Part shown: piece after piece, positions 1 through 7,630 of the stretch | Numbering within the stretch: the stretch's first letter is position 1 | Layout: every line of letters begins with the position of its first letter | Assembly: GCA_949282555.1 (NCBI GenBank) | Contig: CASDPK010000007.1 | Coordinates: 23,899-87,898, forward strand | DNA from: an uncultured Lentisphaeraceae bacterium | GTDB lineage: Bacteria > Verrucomicrobiota > Kiritimatiellia > RFP12 > DVOR01 | Direction of reading: 5' to 3' | DNA length: 64,000 nucleotides | Notes under the pieces: generated by a model | The model's database searches: none | The model's input: the letters and a program-made list of their open reading frames with translations, nothing else | What the model was told of the DNA's origin: nothing | Program-made: the position numbers and the translations under genes

Positions 1-541
1 AGGTTCCATTCGGCTGGCGCGCAATCAATTCCACCAACGCGGACCCCAAGATATGCCCGGCATTGTGGAAGACGGCGCCAACGCCATTCCCAAGGTCAAT
101 CCCGCGCTTGTAGGGCACGCCCTGCATCTGAGAAAGTGTGCGCTCGACATCCTGATCCTCATAGAGGGGCTCAAACAGCCGCTTCCCCTCCGCCTTCCGC
201 CGACGGTTGACGATCTCAACGTCATGCTGGGTGATATAAGCGCAATCACGCAACATCGGGCCGCAAAGGTCGCGCGTGGCCTCCGTCGTATGGATAGGCC
301 CGCGATAACCGGCGCGCACAAGCGAAGGCAAGTTGCCGCTGTGATCAATGTGCGCGTGCGACAACAGAACGCAGTCCACCGACCGCGCATCCACCGCCAG
401 CTTCCGGTTCCGCTCGAACGCCTCCTTCCGATGCCCCTGGTACATCCCGCAATCAAGAAGAATCCGCAACCCGTTCACCTCGACGATGTGCATGGAACCC
501 GTCGTCGTACGCGCCGCTCCCTGAAATGTGATGTCAAACAT
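1..541 (-). CDS. Beta-CASP/metallo-beta-lactamase RNase (partial, runs off left edge)
   Basis: Reading the minus strand from an ATG at 539-541 gives about 180 open codons up to the window edge, so only the N-terminal part is present. Translation begins MFDITFQGAARTTTGSMH and contains the metal-binding motif SHAHIDHSG (HxHxDH) around residues 60-68, preceded by LLDCGMYQG. A later HNAGHILGSA stretch is typical of COG1236-type RNA-processing exonucleases of the beta-lactamase fold. Members of this family cut or trim RNA using two zinc ions. An AAGGAG Shine-Dalgarno sequence lies just upstream of the start. The gene is divergent from thymidine phosphorylase. The family call is solid; the exact RNA substrate cannot be told. 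Confidence 0.85.
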   Translation of the reverse strand, partial: MFDITFQGAARTTTGSMHIVEVNGLRILLDCGMYQGHRKEAFERNRKLAVDARSVDCVLLSHAHIDHSGNLPSLVRAGYRGPIHTTEATRDLCGPMLRDCAYITQHDVEIVNRRRKAEGKRLFEPLYEDQDVERTLSQMQGVPYKRGIDLGNGVGAVFHNAGHILGSALVELIARQPNGT

Positions 542-634
542 AACGCAACGCTCCTTTCGTATTCACTCAGTGAGTTTAGCAAAAAGCGCCCAAGAGGCAA
601 GTTTTAATGCGCCCTGTGGTGTCAAAAGGAAAGC

Positions 635-714
635 CCATTCCCCATTCTTTCCCCCATTGGGGAGTGGCCGCCCCCAAAACCGTCGCAAGCGTGGGGTAGG
701 GGTTGTGCTAAAAT
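635..714 (+). promoter_or_regulatory. Hairpin plus extended -10 promoter of the thymidine phosphorylase gene
   Basis: An inverted repeat CCATTCCCCA (635-644) / TGGGGAGTGG (658-667) can form a 10-bp stem with one wobble pair. Downstream, TG-C-TAAAAT (706-714) is an extended -10 motif of the type seen before many genes in this window. No good -35 is visible. Transcription would start near 721 and include the AAGGAGG ribosome-binding site at 723-729. Confidence 0.5.
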
Positions 715-737
715 GGACACGTAAGGAGGACGCGACA

Positions 738-2021
738 ATGGTGCCACAATGGTTCATCGAGGAAAAGCGGGATGGCCGGGAACATTCGGAGGCCGATCTT
801 CGCGCATGGGTGCAAGGCATTGCCGATGGCACCTTGCCCAACTATCAAATCGCCGCCTGGCTCATGGCCGTTTACCTCAGGGGCATGACCGAGGCCGAAA
901 CGGCGGTCTTGACCGACGCCATGATGCGTTCCGGCGACTGCCTCGCCTTCGACCTGCCGCGCCCAACGGCGGACAAGCACTCCACCGGCGGCATCGGCGA
1001 CAAGATTTCCCTGCCGTTGGCGCCGCTTTGCGCCGCCTTGGGGCTCGCCGTGCCCATGATTTCGGGTCGCGGCCTCGGTATCACCGGCGGTACCCTCGAC
1101 AAACTCGAAAGCATCCCCGGCTTCGATGTACGCCTCGGCATTCCCGAGTTCCGCCGCATTGTGGCCGACGTCGGCTGTTGCATGATCGGGCAAACCGACA
1201 CGCTGGCCCCCGCGGATCGCCGCCTCTATGCCTTGCGCGACGTCACAGGCACCGTCCCCAGCATTCCCCTCATCACCGCGTCCATCATGAGCAAGAAACT
1301 TGCCGAAGGCGCGCAAACCCTCGTCTTCGACGTCAAGTTTGGCCGCGGCGCGTTCATGAAAACCCAAGCCGACGCCCGCCGCCTCGCCGAGAGCCTTCTG
1401 TCCACCGGCCGTCGCCTCGGGCGAACCTGCCGCGCACTGCTCACGGATATGAACCGCCCCCTTGGGCGCACCATCGGCAACGCGCTTGAAGTTCGCGAAT
1501 CGCTCGACGTGCTCGCCGGCAAAGGCCCCCAAGACGTCCGCGCCCTCACCGTCGCTCTCGCCGCACAGATGGCCACCGCCGCCGGCCGCTTCCCGACGGA
1601 AGAAGCCGCCGAGGCCGCCGCCTGCGCCGCGCTGGACAATGGCTCCGCCATGGCCGCCTTCCGCGCCATGTGCGCCGCGCAAAAGGGACGCTTGGATGAA
1701 GGCCTCCCCCAAGCCGCCGTTTGCGCCGAAGTGCCCGCCCCACGGGAAGGATTCGTGGCGGACGTGGACGCGGAAGCCCTCGGACGCGCCGCCCTCGCCT
1801 TGGGCGCCGGACGCACCGCCGTCGATGCCTCCATCGACCACGCCGCCGGCCTTGACCGCCTCCTTCAAGTGGGCGAACACGTCAAAGCCGGCCAACCGCT
1901 CTGCCTCCTCTGTGCCGCAACGCCCGCCCAGATCGATGCCGTCCGCGCGTCCGTGCAGGGCGCCTTCCGCCTCTCCGATGCACCGCCCCCCGTCTCTCCG
2001 CTCATCGCGGAAAAACTCTGA
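738..2021 (+). CDS. deoA: Thymidine / pyrimidine-nucleoside phosphorylase
   Basis: A 427-residue protein that phosphorolyses (deoxy)pyrimidine nucleosides to the base and (deoxy)ribose-1-phosphate in the cytosol. The family signature KHSTGGIGDK is at residues about 79-88, followed by SGRGLGITGGTLDKLES, which belongs to the phosphate/nucleoside site. The MSKKLAEG and DVKFGRGAFMK stretches and a C-terminal hammerhead-like domain complete the usual architecture and length of the family. The ATG at 738 is chosen because AAGGAGG sits 8 nt upstream; longer upstream reading has no homology. It could be the broader pyrimidine-nucleoside phosphorylase (Pdp) rather than DeoA. deoC, the aldolase that completes deoxyribose salvage, lies 58 kb away in the same window. 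Confidence 0.92.
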   Translation: MVPQWFIEEKRDGREHSEADLRAWVQGIADGTLPNYQIAAWLMAVYLRGMTEAETAVLTDAMMRSGDCLAFDLPRPTADKHSTGGIGDKISLPLAPLCAALGLAVPMISGRGLGITGGTLDKLESIPGFDVRLGIPEFRRIVADVGCCMIGQTDTLAPADRRLYALRDVTGTVPSIPLITASIMSKKLAEGAQTLVFDVKFGRGAFMKTQADARRLAESLLSTGRRLGRTCRALLTDMNRPLGRTIGNALEVRESLDVLAGKGPQDVRALTVALAAQMATAAGRFPTEEAAEAAACAALDNGSAMAAFRAMCAAQKGRLDEGLPQAAVCAEVPAPREGFVADVDAEALGRAALALGAGRTAVDASIDHAAGLDRLLQVGEHVKAGQPLCLLCAATPAQIDAVRASVQGAFRLSDAPPPVSPLIAEKL

Positions 2022-2040
2022 CGTGAACGTCAAACCCATC

Positions 2041-2058
2041 GTGCCCCACTGGGGGCAC
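2041..2058. other. Short GC-rich hairpin after deoA
   Basis: GTGCCCC (2041-2047) pairs with GGGGCAC (2052-2058) across a 4-nt loop, 20 nt after the deoA stop. No T tract follows. It precedes the first copy of the CTCCGTATC element and may act with it as an mRNA 3' end structure. Confidence 0.4.
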
Positions 2059-2068
2059 CAACGAGAGG

Positions 2069-2121
2069 CTCCGTAAGTCACCCCAAGACGCTCCGTATCG
2101 CACTCAACGATACGGAGCGTC
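2069..2121 (+). repeat. CTCCGTATC three-box element, copy 1
   Basis: Box 1 (CTCCGTAAG, degenerate) starts at 2069, box 2 (CTCCGTATC) at 2091 and the inverted box 3 (GATACGGAG) at 2109. Boxes 2 and 3 lie within a perfect 14-bp stem, 2087-2100 / 2108-2121, with a 7-nt loop. The element starts 48 nt after the deoA stop and is in the same orientation as deoA. No U tract follows, so it is not a standard intrinsic terminator. Same 22-nt / 18-nt pitch as the other copies. Confidence 0.85.
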
Positions 2122-2165
2122 TCTCAATGTGAGTGCGTGGTGTGATGGTGGTGAAGCTCTCCGAA

Positions 2166-2211
2166 GCAGACAAAAAGAAGCCCGGGCTCGGGGAGAGAAG
2201 CCGAGCCCGGG
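2166..2211 (-). terminator. Intrinsic terminator of the 2247-3200 gene (minus strand)
   Basis: A perfect 11-bp GC stem, CCCGGGCTCGG (2181-2191) / CCGAGCCCGGG (2201-2211), with a 9-nt loop. Read on the minus strand it is followed by CTTCTTTTTG (2171-2180 region), a good U tract. It lies 35 nt beyond the stop of the outer-membrane protein gene. Confidence 0.85.
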
Positions 2212-2246
2212 GGATTATATATTTCCATGTGTTGTCCGAACGAAGG

Positions 2247-3200
2247 TCAAAAGTCGTAACTCACACCAATGCCGGCGTACAGCACAAAAGCATCATCACC
2301 GACGGCGTCCCGCGCCTTTGCGTTGAGTTGTTGATTGAAGCCGAGATAAGGTGTGAGGGCAAAACCGTCAATGGGCGAATAGGTGAGTTCCACTCTGCCG
2401 AATCCATCTCTGAACATGAAGGCCTCGTTTTCCCCAAAATCACAGAGATTTCTTTGCTTGTTGGCCATGCCAATGCCAAGTGTCGGAGTGAGAATGAGTT
2501 CCCCTTCGCTCATTCCTAGCGCAGAGCCGACATCGAAATCGTGTGCGACCGCAAAGGTGGCGTAAATGCCTCCCTTGCCGGTCTCCTCCTCCTTGGCGCC
2601 TTGACGCACCAATTGGTACTCCACGGTGAGTGCGGGGCGAAGCCAAAAGTCGTTGGCCGCGATTTCCAGATTCAGCCATTGGGTGTTGGGATTGGAAAAT
2701 CCCGCCATGGGTTTCTTACAGCTTTTGGGGTGATATTCGTAGGTGTAGTTGATCGCAGTATCGAGGGAAGACCCCATCCAATCGGTAAAATCCCATGTGC
2801 GGGAAAGTGTGATGCCAGGCGTAAACTCTTGGTATTTCCATCGGCGATTGTTGTAGCCGCCCTCTTTGTATCCCCAATTGGTTGTGTCGAAAATCGCCTC
2901 GGCGCCGACTTCCACGGTAAACCATTCCTCATTGGCCAACCGCAAGGAGACGCCTGGCGTGAGGATCGGGTGAGGATTGTCGATGAGCCCATACGTGAGC
3001 TGTTTGGTGCAGAAATCCAACGACGCGCTGCCTCCAAAGCGCCATTCACTTTCAGACACCGTAAGTTCCGGCACGTCAGGGGAATCAATTGTTTCCGACA
3101 GGGGCAACGTCTCTCGGGCAACGCCAGGCTGTGTGAGAATAAAAAAATACGTGGCGATGCTTAGAAACGGAAGAGATTTGTGGGCGGTCTTGGTTGTCAT
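2247..3200 (-). CDS. Predicted outer-membrane beta-barrel protein
   Basis: A 317-residue protein with an N-terminal hydrophobic segment (residues about 10-28) that reads as a Sec signal peptide. The rest is rich in alternating aromatic/polar segments (for example FTVEVGAEAIF, WLRPALTVEYQL) and ends in GIGVSYDF. A terminal Phe is the usual mark of BAM-dependent outer-membrane barrels. About 10-12 strands would fit the length. I do not recognise a named family; it resembles generic porin-like proteins rather than a TonB receptor, since no plug domain is seen. The start has AAGGAA upstream. It lies downstream of feoB on the same strand but is separated by a terminator, so it is probably its own unit. 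Confidence 0.7.
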   Translation of the reverse strand: MTTKTAHKSLPFLSIATYFFILTQPGVARETLPLSETIDSPDVPELTVSESEWRFGGSASLDFCTKQLTYGLIDNPHPILTPGVSLRLANEEWFTVEVGAEAIFDTTNWGYKEGGYNNRRWKYQEFTPGITLSRTWDFTDWMGSSLDTAINYTYEYHPKSCKKPMAGFSNPNTQWLNLEIAANDFWLRPALTVEYQLVRQGAKEEETGKGGIYATFAVAHDFDVGSALGMSEGELILTPTLGIGMANKQRNLCDFGENEAFMFRDGFGRVELTYSPIDGFALTPYLGFNQQLNAKARDAVGDDAFVLYAGIGVSYDF

Positions 3201-3269
3201 CGGTTTGGGGTTCCTTTTCTCGTGATTAAATGGGGTGTAGATTCTTTGAACTGTCCTAGGTTTATTAGA

Positions 3270-3286
3270 ATAGGCTAATAGCCTAT
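3270..3286. promoter_or_regulatory. Palindromic operator candidate upstream of the outer-membrane gene
   Basis: ATAGGCTA-A-TAGCCTAT is a perfect 8-bp dyad around one central base. On the minus strand it is next to TATTCT, a possible -10 of the 2247-3200 gene. The shape resembles DtxR/MntR-type boxes (TTAGGTTAGCCTAA), and TAGACTAT, related to its TAGGCTAT half, occurs in the feoA promoter region near 6280. The regulator is not known and the assignment is inference. Confidence 0.4.
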
Positions 3287-3294
3287 CCCGAGAG

Positions 3295-3323
3295 AAAGGC
3301 GAGACACGTCATGTCTCGCCTTT
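3295..3323 (-). terminator. Terminator after feoB
   Basis: A perfect 12-bp stem, AAAGGCGAGACA (3295-3306) / TGTCTCGCCTTT (3312-3323), with a 5-nt loop, 12 nt past the feoB stop at 3335. On the minus strand the stem ends in CCTTTCTC, giving a short U run. It could also work in the other direction. Confidence 0.75.
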
Positions 3324-3334
3324 ATGGGCGCAAC

Positions 3335-5968
3335 TCAAACAACAAGGCGAACCTTGGTTTTCTTTCCGAGTGCGTAGAAGAACGCGACTGTCGCCGCAAG
3401 AAACACGCAAGGCGTGATAATCCATGCGAGGCTGTGCCCTGTGGTTATCTGGAAGTAAAGCGTGGCGACGCACCAGCCAAGCACAGTGAGGTAGCCAAAC
3501 AGAATGCTGCTGTATCCCCAGCCAATTTCGCGCACAACGGTGGCCATTGCCGCGAGGCAGGGAACGTAGAGCAACACGAAGAGGAGATAAGCGAAGGCGC
3601 GATTTTTGTCGCTGTCGAATTTCGCGACCAAGGTGTTCATCAACGTGGTGTCGGCCTCAACTTCTTCCGAGAGCGATTCCTGATAGTAAGTCTCGATTTG
3701 AGCGTTGAAGTCGCGGAGAACGAGGTTGCGCCCGCGTTCGTCTGAGACGGAGCCAGACGTGATGCGCTTTGCGAGGGATTGGAGAACGGAGGCTTTCCCA
3801 AGACGCGCGGCCGTTGCGTTTAATTCGGCTTCCGCGGCTTCGAGTTGCGGGCGAAGGGCCTCGTTTCGAGCGACTTGTTTCTCCATGGCCTCTTTGGTGA
3901 CCGTGGCCTTGGTGAGGGCCTCGTGCAATGCTTCAATGTCAAGCGCTGTGTCAATTTGGCGTTGGAGGTCTGCGAGGCGTTCTTGGGAAAGGGTGGGGTC
4001 GGCCAACTGCTCTGCAAGGCGGTGTGCACGTTCATATTCGGATTTGAAGATCCCCACACCCAAAGGATCCAACAAAGAATCCATCAACCCAGCGAATGCT
4101 TCGGGGATGGTGGCAACCGCTTCGGTAAGCCCCTGAAGCAATTGATCGCGGGCGGAGGCCCATGTCAGGGCTTCATCTTGCGCACTCGGCGTGTCCGCTG
4201 TGCCCCCCTCAATGGCGTAGAGCGTGTTGAGGGACGAAACGACCTGTTCTTTCGCAAAGAGGCCAACGATCAGCGCCACGGAACCTTGCCAGTTGTCACG
4301 CTCCACTCCCATCGGAAGGAAGACGGGGGAAATGGTTCGGCCAACAAATTCGATGATGGAAATCTTCGCCGGAGGGTTGGGCTGTGAAGGTTTGGCATAA
4401 GGATTGGGCACATGGACCTTGTCGCAAATGCTGAGGAAAAGAACCATCACCACCAATACCTTGCCGGCACGGAAGAGGAACCGCTGTAACCGCTCCCAAG
4501 CCTGCTTGAGCACCGTTGTGACACGTGGAATATGGTAAAGCGGAAGTTCCAAGACAAACGGGGCCGGCTCCCCGACAAAGAGCGTATGCTTCAGCAAAAG
4601 CCCCGTGAGCACCGCCAGCACGATACCGCAGAGATAAATGGCGAAGACCATCGTTCCCGATGCCACGCCAAAGAAGGCCGCACCGAAGAGCGCATAGACC
4701 GGCAGGCGTGCCCCACAACTCATAAAGGGCGTCATAAAGACCGTGAGCAGGCGATCTCTTCGGTTTGACAGGGTGCGCGTGGCCATGATGGCAGGAACCG
4801 TACACCCAAAGCCCACAAGCATTGGGACGAAGGCACTGCCAGGAAGTCCGAGCAACCGCATGAAGCGATCCATCACATAGGCGGCACGTGCCATATATCC
4901 GGAGTCTTCCAATACAGAAAGCCCAAGGAAGATGAAAAACACCGGCGGGATGAACGTCATCACGGTTTGCACACCCGTCCCGAGACCATCCGCAAGCACG
5001 GTTATGAGCCACTCCGGCGAACCAATCAGTCGAAGTCCGTTCCCAAGGCCGGTCACAAAGAGCGCATCGCCGAAACCGTCGAAGAAGTCAATGAAACACC
5101 CACCGACCACTTGGGTAAACCAAAAGAGCAGGTACATCATCCCCAAGAAAATGGGAATCCCCAGCCATCGGTTCAGGACGAACCGATCCAGTGTCCGCCC
5201 CAATTCCGTTCGCGCATGGCCCACCTGCCGAACGATGCCGCGTGTGATCTCTTCGATTTTGTCATAGCGCGCATCGGCAATGAGCACATCCGGCGTGGTG
5301 CCCAATACACGCTCAACATCGTCAATGATGGCCTCTGCGCCGGGAAGGATGCCCTCAAGGCGGTGAATGGCCAAGACTTCAGGCTCTCCTTCACGGTGGG
5401 CCTTCCGCATGGCTTGCGTCAGCGACTCAGGGTAAACCACGTGTATTTGGCGTTGCTTCGTTGCCAACGCCTCTTGGACGGCACGTTCCAGCGCGAGGCG
5501 TGCGGTTCTCTTTTGCACGTTGGCCGAGACGACCGGAATGCCAAGCCGCTCGGAGAGTGCAGCCATATTGATTTTGAAGCCCTGCCGCTCCAAGATGTCT
5601 TTCATTGAGAGCACCATCACCATCGGCTTGCCCAACTCCATGAGGGCGAGCGTCAGGTAAAGATTGCGCTCCAAATTCACGGCATCAACGATGTTGACGA
5701 TAAGATCCGGTTCACCACTGCAAACATAGTCCGCAGTGACTTTTTCATCCTCAGAGACGGCATGGAGGGAATAGATTCCGGGAAGATCCACCAACGTGAG
5801 TTCCTCTCCGTTGGGAAGGGTGATCTGCCCTAACAGTTTTTCCACCGTCACGCCGGGCCAATTGCCCGTCACTTGGTGCATCCCGGTCCAGGCATTGAAG
5901 AAGGTTGATTTTCCCGTGTTCGGGTCGCCGACGAGTGCGGCTGTGATTGTGCGCCTTTGCGAATTCAT
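3335..5968 (-). CDS. feoB: Ferrous iron transporter FeoB
   Basis: An 877-residue inner-membrane Fe(II) importer: an N-terminal G domain, helical spacer and polytopic membrane core. G1 is GDPNTGKST (residues 14-22), G3 is DLPG (61-64). The gate repeats with GYMARAAYVMDR and GCTVPAIMATRTL, and the FAKEQVVSSL stretch, are present. Two oddities. The G4 motif, normally NMxD, reads SMKD (121-124), so the Asn that recognises guanine is Ser. The loop between KEQVVSSL and the last helices is about 190 residues, roughly 100 longer than in E. coli FeoB, and rich in heptad-like Glu/Ala/Leu suggesting a coiled coil. It overlaps feoA by one base, so the two are co-transcribed. Confidence 0.95.
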   Translation of the reverse strand: MNSQRRTITAALVGDPNTGKSTFFNAWTGMHQVTGNWPGVTVEKLLGQITLPNGEELTLVDLPGIYSLHAVSEDEKVTADYVCSGEPDLIVNIVDAVNLERNLYLTLALMELGKPMVMVLSMKDILERQGFKINMAALSERLGIPVVSANVQKRTARLALERAVQEALATKQRQIHVVYPESLTQAMRKAHREGEPEVLAIHRLEGILPGAEAIIDDVERVLGTTPDVLIADARYDKIEEITRGIVRQVGHARTELGRTLDRFVLNRWLGIPIFLGMMYLLFWFTQVVGGCFIDFFDGFGDALFVTGLGNGLRLIGSPEWLITVLADGLGTGVQTVMTFIPPVFFIFLGLSVLEDSGYMARAAYVMDRFMRLLGLPGSAFVPMLVGFGCTVPAIMATRTLSNRRDRLLTVFMTPFMSCGARLPVYALFGAAFFGVASGTMVFAIYLCGIVLAVLTGLLLKHTLFVGEPAPFVLELPLYHIPRVTTVLKQAWERLQRFLFRAGKVLVVMVLFLSICDKVHVPNPYAKPSQPNPPAKISIIEFVGRTISPVFLPMGVERDNWQGSVALIVGLFAKEQVVSSLNTLYAIEGGTADTPSAQDEALTWASARDQLLQGLTEAVATIPEAFAGLMDSLLDPLGVGIFKSEYERAHRLAEQLADPTLSQERLADLQRQIDTALDIEALHEALTKATVTKEAMEKQVARNEALRPQLEAAEAELNATAARLGKASVLQSLAKRITSGSVSDERGRNLVLRDFNAQIETYYQESLSEEVEADTTLMNTLVAKFDSDKNRAFAYLLFVLLYVPCLAAMATVVREIGWGYSSILFGYLTVLGWCVATLYFQITTGHSLAWIITPCVFLAATVAFFYALGKKTKVRLVV

Positions 5969-6201
5969 CAGTCAACCGCCTTCAATTGGAGAAACGCCGC
6001 TTCCGATTTCCGAAGGGACAACTCAAATCCTCGCACTTTCAAGCGAAGGGGATCTCCCATTGGAGCAATCCCGATGAGTTGGATGGTCGCCCCCCGAGTC
6101 AATCCGAGTGCGAGGAGCTTGGCTCGATAACCCGCCTTCGTGACATTGTAGCCCGTAATCTCGGCCTTGTCGCCAATCTTCAATTCCGTGATATCCATCA
6201 T
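5968..6201 (-). CDS. feoA: FeoA, SH3-like partner of FeoB
   Basis: A 77-residue cytosolic protein of the FeoA family that supports iron uptake by FeoB. The sequence has the usual order: ITELKIGDKAEITGY, LLALGLTRGATIQLIG and PLRLKVRGFELSLRKSEA. Two consecutive ATG codons (6199-6201 and 6196-6198) are possible starts; both follow AGGAAAGGG. Longer upstream reading is unlike FeoA. The stop overlaps the feoB start, a classic translational-coupling arrangement. Confidence 0.93.
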   Translation of the reverse strand: MMDITELKIGDKAEITGYNVTKAGYRAKLLALGLTRGATIQLIGIAPMGDPLRLKVRGFELSLRKSEAAFLQLKAVD

Positions 6202-6267
6202 CGGAAACCCTTTCCTCAGACGTCTTTGCAGAAACACATACACTGCTGGTGTCTGAATGGCGCAAAA

Positions 6268-6296
6268 GATAGCATAGTCTAATATATAAGTCAATG
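6268..6296 (-). promoter_or_regulatory. feoAB promoter
   Basis: On the minus strand TTGACT is followed after 17 nt by TATCTT; an alternative -10, TATGCT, overlaps. The region is AT-rich compared with its surroundings. TAGACTAT inside it resembles half of the dyad at 3270-3286, so a common metal-dependent regulator is possible but unproven. Confidence 0.5.
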
Positions 6297-6373
6297 GGAT
6301 TCTTTGCTGCGCCTAACAATCTTGTTTGCGCAGTTGATTTTGGGCGAGACCTCACGTAGTTGCAAAGCACGGA

Positions 6374-7036
6374 TTAGAGATTGGCCATTGTTAGGACGAG
6401 CGAGATGAGATTGAAGATCCCATGCAAGGCAATGCAGGGGAGAAGCGTTTGTGCGCGAAGCGCCACCAATCCAAGACACCATCCCATAAAAAACAGAGGC
6501 AAGAAAAACGCATTGCCACCATGGGCAAAGGCAAAGAACATTGCGCTGAGCGGAAGTGCAATACTCGGGCGAAACGATTCCAACAACAGTCCACGGAAGA
6601 GACACTCCTCAACAAGTGGAGTGAGTCCACATAAAAAGAGTGCCATGATGATTGTCTCAGAGAGTGACAACCGCGAGGCCAACTGTACGGCGATCTGCTC
6701 CTCTGCAGGTGAACAGACGGTTACCAACATCGCACAGCCAATCACAATTACAAAAAGATATCCAATCCATCGCCCATAACCGAACCCATTGTGACGAGGG
6801 AGCGAAAACCAACGCTTCAGACGTTTGGGCTCCGCCAAAAAGCCCGGCAGAAGGGGCAATGCCATCAATGGAAGCGACAGCACAAAGGAACCCAAAAGCA
6901 GGGAAAACGCGTTTGACGTTGGGGGCAATTCCCCCGGTGCCGAATTTAGGGTTCCAAAAAGAAGCGCTACACCGATGGCCAATAGGTTGGCCCCCCTCCA
7001 CGCAAATGAACGGAAGATGTTAGAACGACGACTCAT
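6374..7036 (-). CDS. CPBP-family intramembrane protease (CAAX protease-like)
   Basis: A 220-residue integral membrane protein with about six hydrophobic segments. Conserved motifs of the CPBP/Abi family are present: EECLFRG (EExxxR-type, residues about 154-160), FAFAHG with the motif-2 His, and a third His in ALHGIFN. These form the glutamate/histidine site of the family, which cleaves membrane proteins or prenylated peptides. The start at 7036 overlaps the stop of the upstream exonuclease gene (ATGA), so it is translated from the sialidase operon. Substrate unknown. Confidence 0.85.
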   Translation of the reverse strand: MSRRSNIFRSFAWRGANLLAIGVALLFGTLNSAPGELPPTSNAFSLLLGSFVLSLPLMALPLLPGFLAEPKRLKRWFSLPRHNGFGYGRWIGYLFVIVIGCAMLVTVCSPAEEQIAVQLASRLSLSETIIMALFLCGLTPLVEECLFRGLLLESFRPSIALPLSAMFFAFAHGGNAFFLPLFFMGWCLGLVALRAQTLLPCIALHGIFNLISLVLTMANL

Positions 7037-7608
7037 AAACGAACCAAATCTTCGACCGTTGCAGATTGCCATCCTGGTTGCATAAGAAGATGCTCCAGCA
7101 ATAGCGCGCAGGCTACGGCATCGTAATACGCATCATGTGGGCCTCGATTAGGAACGAGCGTCTTGAGGCGCGGTAGCAGGCCAAGGCATTGGGTCAAGGT
7201 TTCAAGGGTATAGTCTTTGAGCCCGGGCCATGCATAGCGTGCCAAAGAAAGGGTGTCGATCCAACACTCATAACGTGTCATCGGTGCGAGTCGGGCCAAG
7301 ACACCACGCTCAGTCGCGGCATTATGCGCAACAGGAATTGCAGCAGACAAACGTTCGTGAAGGAGTGGCCAAACATCCATAACCTCCGGAGCCGTAGCGA
7401 TGGCCTCTCGGCAGGAACGATGATTCCCCGGTGCATGTTGCGAAAATGGCCATGTCTTCGGGACACGCAGAAAAGTATCGAAACCCGGGGCGGAAAGGTC
7501 TACCCTTCCGCCCCGAAGCGCTACAGCACCCAACTGCCACGGTAGACTGGGAAAACCGCGAACAGCTCCGGTTGTCTCAAAATCAATGGCAAGAAACTCG
7601 GGTAACAC
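7033..7608 (-). CDS. DnaQ-like 3'-5' exonuclease (DEDDh)
   Basis: A 191-residue protein of the RNase H-like exonuclease superfamily. The ExoI motif is AIDFETTG (DxE), ExoII lies in AHNAATERGVL (the N/D region) and ExoIII in HDAYYDAVACALLLEHLL (HxxxxxD). Such proteins trim DNA or RNA 3' ends; whether this is a polymerase epsilon-type subunit or an oligoribonuclease cannot be told. A GTG at 7606-7608 is preferred because longer reading would overlap the end of the sialidase gene; ACGGAG lies upstream. It is 22 nt downstream of the sialidase stop. Confidence 0.8.
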   Translation of the reverse strand: MLPEFLAIDFETTGAVRGFPSLPWQLGAVALRGGRVDLSAPGFDTFLRVPKTWPFSQHAPGNHRSCREAIATAPEVMDVWPLLHERLSAAIPVAHNAATERGVLARLAPMTRYECWIDTLSLARYAWPGLKDYTLETLTQCLGLLPRLKTLVPNRGPHDAYYDAVACALLLEHLLMQPGWQSATVEDLVRL

Positions 7609-7630
7609 GTGTACAGCGAGGCTCCGTGGT

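Noticed and set aside
1226..2081. Long antisense open frames opposite deoA and many other genes
   Set aside because: They are Arg/Gly/Pro-rich shadows caused by high GC; they lack recognisable motifs, while the opposite strand carries intact catalytic signatures.
2087..2121. Element hairpins as ordinary rho-independent terminators
   Set aside because: The stems are strong but none of the copies is followed by a T tract, and an extra direct box lies at a fixed distance upstream.
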